A program made the position numbers and the translations under genes. 64,000 bases of DNA from an uncultured Eubacteriales bacterium (GTDB lineage Bacteria; Bacillota; Clostridia; Christensenellales; Aristaeellaceae), in assembly GCA_902764875.1 (NCBI GenBank), contig CACWXP010000013.1, positions 1-64,000 on the forward strand. The letters run 5' to 3'. This document shows positions 1 through 8,496 of this stretch, one piece after another (the first letter of the stretch is position 1; each line of letters starts with the position of its first letter). Below the pieces are notes generated by a model, which saw nothing but the letters and a program-made list of their open reading frames with translations, was not told the DNA's origin and did no database searches.

Positions 1-132
1 TTTAATCCTTAACACCTTTCGGTGCTAAACTCTTTGGAATCTTCGCTGTCTTCTTCCTTAATTAAGCGTTCTTTGTTCTGTATCGTTTTCAAGGTTCGCT
101 TTGCTCTTTCTTCCGGTTCCCCGTAAGCGAGC
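1..132 (-). other. leader of an rRNA operon (rRNA genes outside the window)
   Basis: Reading leftward from the promoter at 139-167, the sequence contains an ACCTTGAAAAC motif at about 85-95, of the kind common in Bacillota rRNA leaders, and a short hairpin (CACC-GAAA-GGTG) at 13-24. No 16S sequence is inside the window, so the rRNA assignment is inference. The alternative is a short basic protein gene, which has no convincing ribosome binding site. Confidence 0.45.
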
Positions 133-138
133 TTGACT

Positions 139-167
139 AATATACCAAACCGTTCCTCCTTTGTCAA
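139..167 (-). promoter_or_regulatory. strong promoter, probably of an rRNA operon
   Basis: On the minus strand TTGACA (167-162) and TATATT (144-139) are separated by exactly 17 bp. An A/T-rich stretch at about 171-200 sits where an UP element would be. The transcript would run left off the window. This is close to the ideal sigma-A promoter and is the reason for not calling the overlapping 83-codon frame a gene. Confidence 0.7.
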
Positions 168-300
168 GCGTTTTTTAACGATTTTTTTAAGAAAAATAGG
201 AGCTTTCGTTCGTGTTTTTACGGGCGTTCCGGCGTTTTTCCATATGTGGGGCTCCGGCATGAAAATCGGGCTCTACATTTTGTGGACTTTTTCCGGATCG

Positions 301-319
301 TCTGATAAAATTTATCAGA
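301..319. promoter_or_regulatory. perfect palindrome upstream of rlmD, possible operator
   Basis: TCTGATAAAATTTATCAGA has two 9-base arms around one central A. It ends 37 bp before the rlmD start, and the embedded TAAAAT could be a -10 element. Such a site could bind a dimeric repressor or simply be a 5' UTR hairpin; the sequence does not decide this. Confidence 0.35.
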
Positions 320-355
320 AAAAAATAGTGATTTTTCTGAAAAGGGGGCGGCAGC

Positions 356-1714
356 ATGCAGAAAAATGAGATTTACCGTCTTCGGGCCGAAAAACTCGGC
401 GCGGACATGGAAGGCATCTGCCGCCTGAACGGGATGCCGGTTTTTGTTCCCGGAATGCTGCCCGGGGAAGAAACGGACGTCCGGATCGTGAAAGCGGAAA
501 AACGGTATGCCTTCGGCCGGATGGAAACGCCCCCCGTGATCTCCTCTCCGGATCGACGGGATCCGGGGTGTCCCGCCTGGCCCCGCTGCGGCGGATGCAC
601 CTGCCGCCACATGCGTTACGAAGCCACGCTGGAGGGAAAGCGTCAACAGGTCCGAGACTGCTTTGAAAGAATCGGTGGCATTTCCATTGATGTTCCTCTG
701 GTGCTTGGAATGGAACACCCTTATTCCTACCGAAACAAAACCTCCCTGCCCTGCGGCGGCACAGCCGAAACACCGGTGCTTGGTTTTTATGCTCCCCGTT
801 CCCATGATGTGATTCCTTCGGAAAAATGCCCGAATGCCATGGGACCGGCCGGTATCATTGCAGAAACTTTCCTGGCCTGGATGCGGCGTTTCCGGTTGGT
901 GCCCTACCGGGAGGAAACCCACAGCGGCCTGATCCGCCATCTGGTGATCCGCGTCAACCGGGAAGGGGAAAGCATGGTCACCGTCGCCGCCAACGGGAAT
1001 AAACTTCCCCATGCGAACGAACTGGCGGACGCGCTGAAGCCTCTGAAGGTGATCAGTCTCTTCCTGAACGAAAACACGGAAAAGACCAATGTCATCCTCT
1101 CCCGAAAGTTTCATATTATATATGGAAGGGAAACTTTGCCCGATACGCTGTGCGGTCTTCGGTTCGAGCTTTCTCCTTCCGCCTTTTTCCAGGTGAATCC
1201 CGTCCAGACCGAAAAACTCTATGCGACGGCGCTTGATTTCGCCGGACTGAAAAACGAAGAAACCGTTTGTGATGTTTACTGCGGCGCCGGGACCATCACC
1301 CTGGCCGCCGCTTCCCACTGTGCCCATGCCATTGGCATTGAAATCGTCCCGGACGCGGTGGAGAACGCCCGGCAGAACGCCGAGCGCAATCAGATCCGGA
1401 ATGCTTCTTTTCACTCAGGTCCCGCTGAAGAGCTTCTGCCCCGGATGGTAAAGGAAGGACTGCGGTGCGACGCGGTGCTGGTGGACCCGCCCCGGAAAGG
1501 GCTGGAACCCCCGGTGATCCGCGCCATCTCGGAAGCCGGGCCTTCCCGGGTGGTCTACGTCTCCTGCAACGTAGCAACCCAGGCCCGGGACGCCGCCCTT
1601 TTCCGGGAAGCCGGCTATCAGGCCGTCAGGGTTCAGCCGGTAGATATGTTCTGCTGGACGTCAGGTATTGAAAACGTATGCCTTTTTGAACGAAAAAAAG
1701 GCTCTTTGTGTTAG
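356..1714 (+). CDS. rlmD: 23S rRNA (uracil-C5)-methyltransferase, RlmD/RlmCD (RumA) family
   Basis: Methylates a uridine of 23S rRNA at C5 using S-adenosylmethionine, a cytosolic step of ribosome maturation. The 452-residue protein has a TRAM-like N-terminus (about 1-60) and four cysteines placed like the [4Fe-4S] ligands of RumA (C72, C78, C81, C158). A Rossmann SAM site contains VCDVYCGAGT, followed by VDPPRKGL and the nucleophile in YVSCN (C404). Length and motif order are normal for the family. The ATG at 356 follows a GGGGGCGG ribosome binding site. Bacillota enzymes of this family often modify two sites (RlmCD), so the exact uridine is not assignable from sequence. It is a lone gene with its own upstream region. 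Confidence 0.93.
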   Translation: MQKNEIYRLRAEKLGADMEGICRLNGMPVFVPGMLPGEETDVRIVKAEKRYAFGRMETPPVISSPDRRDPGCPAWPRCGGCTCRHMRYEATLEGKRQQVRDCFERIGGISIDVPLVLGMEHPYSYRNKTSLPCGGTAETPVLGFYAPRSHDVIPSEKCPNAMGPAGIIAETFLAWMRRFRLVPYREETHSGLIRHLVIRVNREGESMVTVAANGNKLPHANELADALKPLKVISLFLNENTEKTNVILSRKFHIIYGRETLPDTLCGLRFELSPSAFFQVNPVQTEKLYATALDFAGLKNEETVCDVYCGAGTITLAAASHCAHAIGIEIVPDAVENARQNAERNQIRNASFHSGPAEELLPRMVKEGLRCDAVLVDPPRKGLEPPVIRAISEAGPSRVVYVSCNVATQARDAALFREAGYQAVRVQPVDMFCWTSGIENVCLFERKKGSLC

Positions 1715-1813
1715 GCTGACGTCGATTTGTTACATTTATATTTTCCATTTCTTACAATTTGGAAAATTCAGCAAAAAAGGATGTTTTTTGCACACGCCGG
1801 ATGCCTGAAGGCC

Positions 1814-1843
1814 TTGACGTAATGTGCGTTTTTCTCATAAACT
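1814..1843 (+). promoter_or_regulatory. promoter of the SH3b protein gene
   Basis: TTGACG (1814-1819), an 18-bp spacer and TAAACT (1838-1843) lie 41 bp before the ATG at 1884, which follows a GGAGGTGG ribosome binding site. Confidence 0.5.
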
Positions 1844-1883
1844 GTACATGTATACAAAAGTTTATCCGGAGGTGGCAATCTGA

Positions 1884-2411
1884 ATGAAATGTAAGCGCCT
1901 TATCGCCTTTGCGGCGCTGATCGTTATGCTGGCAGCATCTCTGCCCCTGGCCGCGCTGGCGGAAACCTATGCCACGGTCATTTCTTACGATGTTCTGCAT
2001 CTGCGGAGTGGCCCCGGCTCTGAATACGCGGTCATCGGCAAATACCGGAACGGAACAAGGGTTACGATCCTGAAATCCGGCAAGCGTTGGTCCCGGGTCC
2101 GGACGCCGGACAAGAAAATCGGCTATATGTACAACAATTATCTGTCCGCGTTTAAATCAACCGGTTCCTCTTCCAGCAGCAGTTCCGGCAGCTCCAGTAC
2201 CTGGACCGGAACGGCCATCCGCTACATCAAGAGCGGTATCGGACCGGTGAACTTCCGCAAGAACGCATCCGTCAATTCAAAGCTGCTGGATCAGCTTCCC
2301 GGCGGCACCATGGTCACGCTGCTCACCGAAGGCAGTGTGTGGAGCCGGGTGCGGTACAACGGAACGCTCGGCTGGATCAAAACAAGGTATCTTGTTAAGA
2401 CCCGGAAATAA
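1884..2411 (+). CDS. secreted protein with two bacterial SH3 (SH3b) domains
   Basis: The 175-residue protein begins with a clear signal peptide (MKCKR, hydrophobic core, LAALAE cleavage region at about 26). Two SH3b domains follow, about 30-90 and 112-172, each with the (L/V)xxR-x-(G/N)xxxxSxxL pattern and a GWIK or GYMY strand. They are joined by a Ser/Gly-rich linker. Such domains bind peptidoglycan or wall polymers; there is no catalytic domain, so the role is probably structural or adaptor-like outside the membrane. It is monocistronic, with its own promoter and a terminator at 2430. Related but larger secreted proteins lie at 28359 and 49492. Confidence 0.8.
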   Translation: MKCKRLIAFAALIVMLAASLPLAALAETYATVISYDVLHLRSGPGSEYAVIGKYRNGTRVTILKSGKRWSRVRTPDKKIGYMYNNYLSAFKSTGSSSSSSSGSSSTWTGTAIRYIKSGIGPVNFRKNASVNSKLLDQLPGGTMVTLLTEGSVWSRVRYNGTLGWIKTRYLVKTRK

Positions 2412-2429
2412 TCATCGCAAAACCGAAGC

Positions 2430-2461
2430 AAAGACTGCTGACACAGTTTCAGCAGTCTTTT
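2430..2461 (+). terminator. intrinsic terminator after the SH3b protein gene
   Basis: AAAGACTGCTGA (2430-2441) pairs perfectly with TCAGCAGTCTTT (2449-2460) around a 7-nt loop, ending in a T-rich tail. Confidence 0.8.
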
Positions 2462-2557
2462 GCTATGGCAGCGCATGTTTTCAGTCTTCCAAAGCGAAGA
2501 TGATTGAAAGCACCTGCGGCTTCTGATATACTGACTCGGGAAAACAAAGCGGAGGGG

Positions 2558-3496
2558 ATGAGGAACCTCATGATGGGAATGAAACGATGTCTGGCCGGTC
2601 TGCTGGCCGGCGTCATGCTTTTTCCCGGGATCGCGGCCGTTGCGGAAGAAACGGACAGCACCGTGAAAATCCAGGAATCTCTGGTCTCCCGGGAGGAAAC
2701 GGAGGACACTTCCCTGCGGGAGCGTCTGTTTCAGATCGCCGAGCTAATGAACACAGAGGAAGTCCGGGCTCTGCTGAATATTGACGATGTGAAAAGCATT
2801 CTCAACGATGTTGTCTTCAAAGTGCTGCGCTGGATGATCGATCACCGGCCGGTGACCATGAAAATCTTCACAGAACTCGGCATCGGGGAAAAGGACCGGC
2901 AGTGCATTGAAAAACTGTGGGACAGCGCGGAACGGATTGAAAATGCAGCACGGGAATACCGGAATTCAGAGGACAGAGCAAGGTTGGCGGAAGAATTCGC
3001 CGCGCTGACCGAGGATCCGGATATACAGGATACTGTCCGGTTTCTGCAGTCGATTGTCTCCCAGGAAAACATTGATATGGTTTTGCAGGCCATCCGGAAT
3101 TCCATGGACACCGGGACAGAAACCGGTCTCGGCGACGGCCCCCTGACCCGGGAGGCCCGGAAAGAAGAACTGGAACAGAAAAGCTTTGCGGGTTTCCTGC
3201 TGGTTCTGGTGCTGGGCATGATGGAACAGAGCGATCAGGCCGAGACCCTGATTCTGAAGCTTCTGCAAAACCGGAAACTCTGGCAGTTTCTTGCCCATGT
3301 GGCCAATGCCGGCAGCGACATAAACCCGGTGCTTCTGGAAGAATTCCAAAAGCTGTCCGCTGATCCGGAAGTGACCGATTTTGTGGAACGCCTTGCGGAG
3401 GGACTGCATGCGGTCGCTGAACAATTTCTCAGCAAAGCGGACAAGTCCAAAGATGGTGCCGACTCGCGGAAAGAAACGGAGGGAAATGCCCCATGA
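2558..3496 (+). CDS. secreted protein of unknown function, coupled to an FHA-ABC transporter
   Basis: I do not recognise the family. The protein has a signal peptide (MKRCLAGLLAGVML, cleavage near AVAEE) and then a mainly helical, charged body rich in Glu, Arg and Leu, with no cysteine cluster or lipobox. The ATG at 2558 is only 2 nt behind GGAGGGG; the ATG at 2570 has a longer gap, so the true start could be 2570. The stop overlaps the next gene's ATG (ATGA at 3493-3496), so the two are translationally coupled. That suggests an extracytoplasmic accessory of the transporter, which is inference from context only. Confidence 0.7.
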   Translation: MRNLMMGMKRCLAGLLAGVMLFPGIAAVAEETDSTVKIQESLVSREETEDTSLRERLFQIAELMNTEEVRALLNIDDVKSILNDVVFKVLRWMIDHRPVTMKIFTELGIGEKDRQCIEKLWDSAERIENAAREYRNSEDRARLAEEFAALTEDPDIQDTVRFLQSIVSQENIDMVLQAIRNSMDTGTETGLGDGPLTREARKEELEQKSFAGFLLVLVLGMMEQSDQAETLILKLLQNRKLWQFLAHVANAGSDINPVLLEEFQKLSADPEVTDFVERLAEGLHAVAEQFLSKADKSKDGADSRKETEGNAP

Positions 3497-5940
3497 GTGA
3501 AAAGCACATTCCGACAAGGCCGGAAACACCTGCAGGGCTTGTTTTTTTTGAAGCACAGGAGAAGCCCCGCCAATATGTCATTTTCGACCGGGCGACGATC
3601 CGCGGACAGCAGGAGATGGATGTGTTCACCACGTCCTCCCTGCAGCTGGCCTATCCTTTTCTGGACGAAGAGCAGTGCGAAATCCGATATGACGCGGGAA
3701 AATGGATTTATCAGAACCTGAGCAAAAATGTTTTCACTTTTGCCGGTGGAAAACTGCTGCCTTCCGGAGAAGAATGCGAGCTGCGGGACAATATGGTGAT
3801 CCGACTGTCCAACGACAGGATGCTGACCGCCGTTTTCCTGACGAAATATGCTTCCTCCGTCGACTGGCAGATGATCAACATGGACGACGGGCGCCACACG
3901 GTCGTGCTTGAGAACGCGGGACGGGACAACGCCGAGGCGCTCACCCTGGAATATGAAAACAGCCGGTGGCTTCTGAAGAATATCGGCATGCAGGATGTAA
4001 CCCTGAACGGAAACCCCGTGGGCGAAAACACAGCGCTGCAGTTTGACGACTGCCTGCAGGTCGGCAGCACCCGGTTCATCTTTGAAGGTTCCGGCCTGCT
4101 TTACGGACTGCAGACCAGCGGCGGCCTGAACATCTCCATCGACAAGCGGACCGTCTCCAATTCGATGAAAAAATACACCCTGCTGAAAGACATCAGCCTC
4201 TCCGTAGATCCCGGAAACATGGTCATGATCCTCGGCGGTTCCGGCGCGGGAAAAAGCACCTTCGTCAACGCGGTGACCGGTTATGAAAAAGCGAAAGCCA
4301 CCATCACGGAAGGCGGCGTTGACTACTACGAACAGTATGACCAGGTGAAGCATCGGATCGGCTTTGTTCCGCAGGAAAACCTGATGCGCGAGGAAGACAC
4401 GGTGCTGATGACCGTCTCCAACGCAGCAGATCTTCGCCTGCCGGCGAGCATGACGGCGGATGAAAAGAAGCGCAAAGTTCGCATGGCGCTGGAAACCTTC
4501 GGCCTTTCCGGTCGGGAGGATACGCTGGTAAGCAAGCTGAGCGGCGGGCAGAAAAAGCGCCTGTCCATCTCCACGGAATTTGTTGCCAGCCCGAACCTGT
4601 TCATCCTGGACGAGCCAGATTCCGGTTTGGACGGTATCATGGCCCGGGAACTGATGGAAAACCTGCGGCTGATCGCCTGCCAGGGAAAAATGGTGCTGGT
4701 CATCACCCACGCGCCGGACCGGGTTTCAAACCTGTTTGATAAGGTGATCGTTCTTGCCAAGGGAACGGAAAACCACGTGGGCCAGCTGGCTTTCTACGGC
4801 GGAATTCAGGAAGCAAAGGATTTCTTTGACACGGATTCCCTGGAAAACATCGTCAAGCGGATCAATGCCGAAAACGAAGGCGGCGAAGGCCGGGCCGACG
4901 AATTCATCGAAAAATACAAGGTCTACGAGGCGGAACGGGCCGCCCGGGAAAAGGATCTGATCCGGGAAGCCGGAATTCAGCCGGAAGAAACCGGCACTCC
5001 CGCGGAAGAGGGAAACGTCCGTTACAAAAGCAGATTCGGGCAGATTCCCATTTTCCTCGGAAAGCATCTCCGGATGTTCATCAACGAAGGCAACTGGAAG
5101 GTGCTCCCACTGTCGGCGATCATCGCCTATCTGGTGGTTTATGTCATCGGCGCGCGGATGTTCATCAACATGGAGGGCACCGCCTACGCGGCTTTCGCCA
5201 TCACCTGCGTCTGCCTGTGGAACGGCGTGTTCAACTCCATCCAGGTAGTCTGCAAGGAACGGGGAATTATCAAGCGGGAACACCGGGCCGGCCTGCACAT
5301 CACCTCCTATCTGCTTTCCCATATGATCTATCAGGCCATGATCTGCCTGCTTCAGGTGGTAATCATGGTAAGCATTTTCCTGATCTTCGGCGTGCACATG
5401 CCCTCCTCCAGTGCCGTCACCGGCAGTTTCCTGCTGGATCTGTGCATCACCATGTTCCTGATCACCTATGCCGCGGACATGCTGGGCCTGATGATTTCCT
5501 GCATCGTTCACACCCCCATGGCGGCTATGACCATCATGCCCTTTGTGCTGATCGTTCAGCTGGTATACGCCAACTTTGTCATCCCGCTGGACAGCGTCGG
5601 CCAGACGCTTTCCAACGGAACCATCACCAAATGGGGCATTCAGGCCATCTGCACGGTATCCAACTATAACAGTCAGGAATCCTCCGTGCTGCTGACGGCC
5701 CTGAACACCATGAACAATGACGATCCGAACAGTCTGGTTTCCCGGGTGCAGCGGGTGCTGTCCATTGAAGAAGTCAGCCACGAGGTCGGCTCGCTCACCG
5801 CATCCCAGCTGCAGAATAAAAACTACGTCTTCACAGCGAAAAATGTGTTGTTCAACTGGGGCCTGCTTTCCGGATTTATTGTGCTGTATGCGCTGATCGG
5901 AATCATCTTTCTGGAGCGCGTGGATCACGACAAGCGGTAG
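3493..5940 (+). CDS. ABC-2 type transporter with N-terminal tandem FHA-like domains, ATPase and permease fused
   Basis: The 815-residue protein joins three parts. Residues 25-205 hold two FHA-like beta modules (the second ends TLNGNPVGEN...LQVGSTRFIF). Residues about 210-460 are an ABC ATPase with Walker A GGSGAGKS (248-255), signature LSGGQ (349-353) and Walker B LFILDEPDSGLDG. About 520-810 is an ABC-2 membrane domain of the ABCG layout with roughly six hydrophobic segments. Mycobacterial Rv1747 has the same FHA-ATPase-permease order and is regulated by Ser/Thr kinase phosphorylation; similar control here is inference, and the FHA phosphothreonine residues look degenerate. The substrate is unknown; direction is presumably export. 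It is translationally coupled to the secreted protein before it, and the ChrA pair follows after 36 bp. Confidence 0.85.
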   Translation: MSEKHIPTRPETPAGLVFFEAQEKPRQYVIFDRATIRGQQEMDVFTTSSLQLAYPFLDEEQCEIRYDAGKWIYQNLSKNVFTFAGGKLLPSGEECELRDNMVIRLSNDRMLTAVFLTKYASSVDWQMINMDDGRHTVVLENAGRDNAEALTLEYENSRWLLKNIGMQDVTLNGNPVGENTALQFDDCLQVGSTRFIFEGSGLLYGLQTSGGLNISIDKRTVSNSMKKYTLLKDISLSVDPGNMVMILGGSGAGKSTFVNAVTGYEKAKATITEGGVDYYEQYDQVKHRIGFVPQENLMREEDTVLMTVSNAADLRLPASMTADEKKRKVRMALETFGLSGREDTLVSKLSGGQKKRLSISTEFVASPNLFILDEPDSGLDGIMARELMENLRLIACQGKMVLVITHAPDRVSNLFDKVIVLAKGTENHVGQLAFYGGIQEAKDFFDTDSLENIVKRINAENEGGEGRADEFIEKYKVYEAERAAREKDLIREAGIQPEETGTPAEEGNVRYKSRFGQIPIFLGKHLRMFINEGNWKVLPLSAIIAYLVVYVIGARMFINMEGTAYAAFAITCVCLWNGVFNSIQVVCKERGIIKREHRAGLHITSYLLSHMIYQAMICLLQVVIMVSIFLIFGVHMPSSSAVTGSFLLDLCITMFLITYAADMLGLMISCIVHTPMAAMTIMPFVLIVQLVYANFVIPLDSVGQTLSNGTITKWGIQAICTVSNYNSQESSVLLTALNTMNNDDPNSLVSRVQRVLSIEEVSHEVGSLTASQLQNKNYVFTAKNVLFNWGLLSGFIVLYALIGIIFLERVDHDKR

Positions 5941-5976
5941 CGCGCCGAAAAAACACGGAAAACGGAGAAAAACCGC

Positions 5977-6567
5977 ATGAAAGATTTGCTGGAGCTCTAT
6001 TGGGTTTATCTGAAAATCGGCTGCGTGAACTTCGGCGGGGGATATGCCATGCTGCCCCTGCTGGAGCGGGAGCTGGTCACCAAACGGGGCTGGACCACGA
6101 TGGATGAACTACGCGATTATTTTGCCATCGGGCAGTGCACCCCGGGCGTCATCGCCCTGAATGTTTCCACCTTTATCGGCCAGAAAAGGAAAGGCGTCCC
6201 CGGCGCCGTTGCCGCCATGCTTGGCTTCCTGACCGGGCCCATCGCCATCATCCTGATCATCGCCGCCTTCCTGAAGAACTTTGCCAAGCTGGAAGTCGTT
6301 CAGCATGCCTTCGCCGGCATCCGCGTGTGTGTGTGCGTCCTGATTATTCAGGCAATCCTCCGCCTGTGGAAAACCTCCGTCGTGGATGCATTCACCCTCG
6401 TTTTGTATGCCGTCATTCTTTCCCTGAGCGCCCTGAGCACCTTCACCGGGTTGCTGCCGGTAAAAATCCCCGCCGCCGTGCTGGTCATTCTCTCCGGCGT
6501 CGCCGGGCTCACGGCGTCCCTCGTGAAGGATAAAAACAGCAGTGGGAAGAAGGAGGATGGCAAATGA
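5977..6567 (+). CDS. chromate transporter family protein, half-size ChrA subunit 1
   Basis: A 196-residue membrane protein of the short-chain CHR family, with NFGGGYAMLPLL near the N-terminus and IGQCTPGVIALN, the two CHR signatures. Short-chain members work as pairs of oppositely oriented halves, matching the partner gene that overlaps by 4 bp at 6564. Some family members export chromate. In a Clostridia-like host without other metal genes nearby the physiological anion is uncertain, so the name reflects family only. Confidence 0.85.
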   Translation: MKDLLELYWVYLKIGCVNFGGGYAMLPLLERELVTKRGWTTMDELRDYFAIGQCTPGVIALNVSTFIGQKRKGVPGAVAAMLGFLTGPIAIILIIAAFLKNFAKLEVVQHAFAGIRVCVCVLIIQAILRLWKTSVVDAFTLVLYAVILSLSALSTFTGLLPVKIPAAVLVILSGVAGLTASLVKDKNSSGKKEDGK

Positions 6568-7133
6568 ACATTCTTCTGAACCTGATGTTCGAATTTGCGA
6601 AGACCGGCCTTTTCTCCGTGGGCGGCGGTCTGGCCACTCTGCCTTTCCTGTACGAAATGTCCGCTAATCATCCGGACTGGTTTTCTGCCGCGGATGTGGC
6701 AGATATGATCGCCATTTCCGAATCCACTCCCGGCGCCATCGGCATCAACATGTCCACCTATGCCGGATTCAAAACCGCCGGCATCCCGGGCGGCATCCTG
6801 GCCACCATCGGCCTGGCCCTTCCCTCGGTGATCATCATTCTGATCATCGCCAAGTTCCTGGAAAAATTCCGCAAAAACAAACTGGTAGAAGGCGCCTTCT
6901 ACGGCCTGCGCCCCGCTTCCATCGCCATGATCACCGTGGCCGGACTGAACGTGGCAAAGGTTTCCCTGATCAATCTTTCCGCCTATGAGGCAAGCGGCTC
7001 CCTCGGAGATCTGTTTGTCTGGAAGGCGATCGTCCTCGGTGTTGTGATTTTTATTGCCCAGAAAAAGCTAAAATGGCATCCGGTCATCTTTATCGCCCTT
7101 TCAGCCGTCGTTGGCATCATTTTCAAGTTCTGA
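6564..7133 (+). CDS. chromate transporter family protein, half-size ChrA subunit 2
   Basis: The 189-residue second half has SVGGGLATLPFL and ISESTPGAIGIN, paralogous to the motifs of the preceding gene, and about six membrane segments. The ATGA overlap at 6564-6567 implies coupled translation and a 1:1 complex in the membrane. The transported anion cannot be read from sequence. Confidence 0.85.
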   Translation: MNILLNLMFEFAKTGLFSVGGGLATLPFLYEMSANHPDWFSAADVADMIAISESTPGAIGINMSTYAGFKTAGIPGGILATIGLALPSVIIILIIAKFLEKFRKNKLVEGAFYGLRPASIAMITVAGLNVAKVSLINLSAYEASGSLGDLFVWKAIVLGVVIFIAQKKLKWHPVIFIALSAVVGIIFKF

Positions 7134-7149
7134 AAAGGAGGAATCCCCC

Positions 7150-8403
7150 ATGTCCTTTGAACGCATCGGCATCCGCCCCGCCCGTATTCTTCTGCCCGCG
7201 CCGCAGGTTTCTCCGGAAACCTGGGCCTGCATTGCCTGCGACCAGTATACCTCCGAACCGGAATACTGGGAAAAGGCCTTTGAAACCGCAGGTGATGCGC
7301 CTTCCGCCCTGCGTCTGATTCTTCCGGAAGTAAATCTGAAGCAAAGTGAACAGCTGATTCCCGGCATCCACGCGACCATGGCCCGCTATCTGCGGGAGGG
7401 ACTGCTGGCTCCGGCGGTGGATCCGGGATTCATTCTCTGCGAACGGACCGTCCCCTCCGGCACCCGGCTTGGCCTGGTCTGCGCCGTGGATCTGGAGCAG
7501 TATTCCTTTGAAAAAGGCGAAAAACCGCTGGTGCGGCCGACAGAGCAGACCATTGCCTCTCGTCTGCCTCCCCGGCTGGTGATCCGCCGGGGTGCGCCGG
7601 TAGAACTGACCCATATCATGATTCTCATTGACGATCCGGAATGCACGGTGCTTGAGCCGCTGCAGGCAAGGAAGAATTCCCTGCGAAAACTGTATGACTT
7701 TGACCTGATGATGAACGGGGGTCACCTGAAAGGCTGGGCCGTGGACCGGGCGGACGACCTGGATCGGGTGGACCGGACCATGAACCGGCTGCTGGATTCT
7801 CTGGGAGACGATCCGCTGCTGCTGGCCGTCGGCGACGGAAACCATTCCCTGGCCACAGCGAAGGCTTACTGGAACGAGCTGAAAGAAAATCTCCGTGACG
7901 AAGAACGGGAAAACCATCCCGCCCGGTTTGCCCTGTGCGAAATTGTGAATATTCATGACAACGCCTTGCTGTTCGAGCCCATTCACCGGGTCATCACGGG
8001 AACAGACCCCGGGGATCTGCTCAAAGACTGGCAGAAATACGCCGCAAAAAAGGGAATGACCCTCAACGCCGCGGAAGGTCACCGCTTCACCATGGTTTCC
8101 GAAAACGGCGATCAAATCATCACCGTCGGACATCCCGAAGGCGCCATCCCCTGCGAAACGATCCAGAAATACCTGGACGATTTCCTTGTCCGTAATCCGA
8201 AAGCAGAGATTGACTACATTCACGGAGAGCAATCCCTGCGGGCGCTGGCCCGGAAACCGGGATCCGTCGGTTTCATTCTCCCGGAAATCAATAAGAGAAA
8301 CTTTTTCAGCGATGTAAAGAAGCTTGGCGTCCTCCCGAGGAAAACGTTCTCCATGGGTGAAGCGGATGAAAAACGCTTTTATATGGAAGCAAAGGAAATA
8401 TGA
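7150..8403 (+). CDS. DUF1015 family protein
   Basis: The 417-residue protein matches the DUF1015 family by overall length and by the family motif here read as AVGDGNHSLATAKAYW, preceded by LDSLGDDPLLL. It is cytosolic with no signal peptide or membrane segment. The family often lies beside serine-biosynthesis genes in Clostridia, but its reaction is not established and no such genes are here. The start at 7150 is chosen because AAGGAGG lies 8 bp before it and an earlier in-frame ATG at 7111 overlaps the ChrA gene. It probably ends the operon that begins at 2558, since a terminator follows at 8455. Confidence 0.8.
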   Translation: MSFERIGIRPARILLPAPQVSPETWACIACDQYTSEPEYWEKAFETAGDAPSALRLILPEVNLKQSEQLIPGIHATMARYLREGLLAPAVDPGFILCERTVPSGTRLGLVCAVDLEQYSFEKGEKPLVRPTEQTIASRLPPRLVIRRGAPVELTHIMILIDDPECTVLEPLQARKNSLRKLYDFDLMMNGGHLKGWAVDRADDLDRVDRTMNRLLDSLGDDPLLLAVGDGNHSLATAKAYWNELKENLRDEERENHPARFALCEIVNIHDNALLFEPIHRVITGTDPGDLLKDWQKYAAKKGMTLNAAEGHRFTMVSENGDQIITVGHPEGAIPCETIQKYLDDFLVRNPKAEIDYIHGEQSLRALARKPGSVGFILPEINKRNFFSDVKKLGVLPRKTFSMGEADEKRFYMEAKEI

Positions 8404-8454
8404 GTTCAAGGAGACTGTATCCTGTATACATGTTCAGCAGAAAGACCCGAATAA

Positions 8455-8481
8455 AAAAGGCCGTGGTTACGGCCTTCTTTT
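8455..8481. terminator. bidirectional terminator between convergent genes
   Basis: AAGGCCGT (8457-8464) pairs with ACGGCCTT (8469-8476) around GGTT. A-rich on the left and T-rich on the right, it can stop both the DUF1015 transcript and the minus-strand regulator gene. Confidence 0.8.
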
Positions 8482-8496
8482 ATTCCGGTGATTCCG

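Noticed and set aside
9-260. 83-codon basic reading frame on the minus strand
   Set aside because: It overlaps an ideal promoter and an rRNA-like leader, has no good ribosome binding site and no recognisable sequence.
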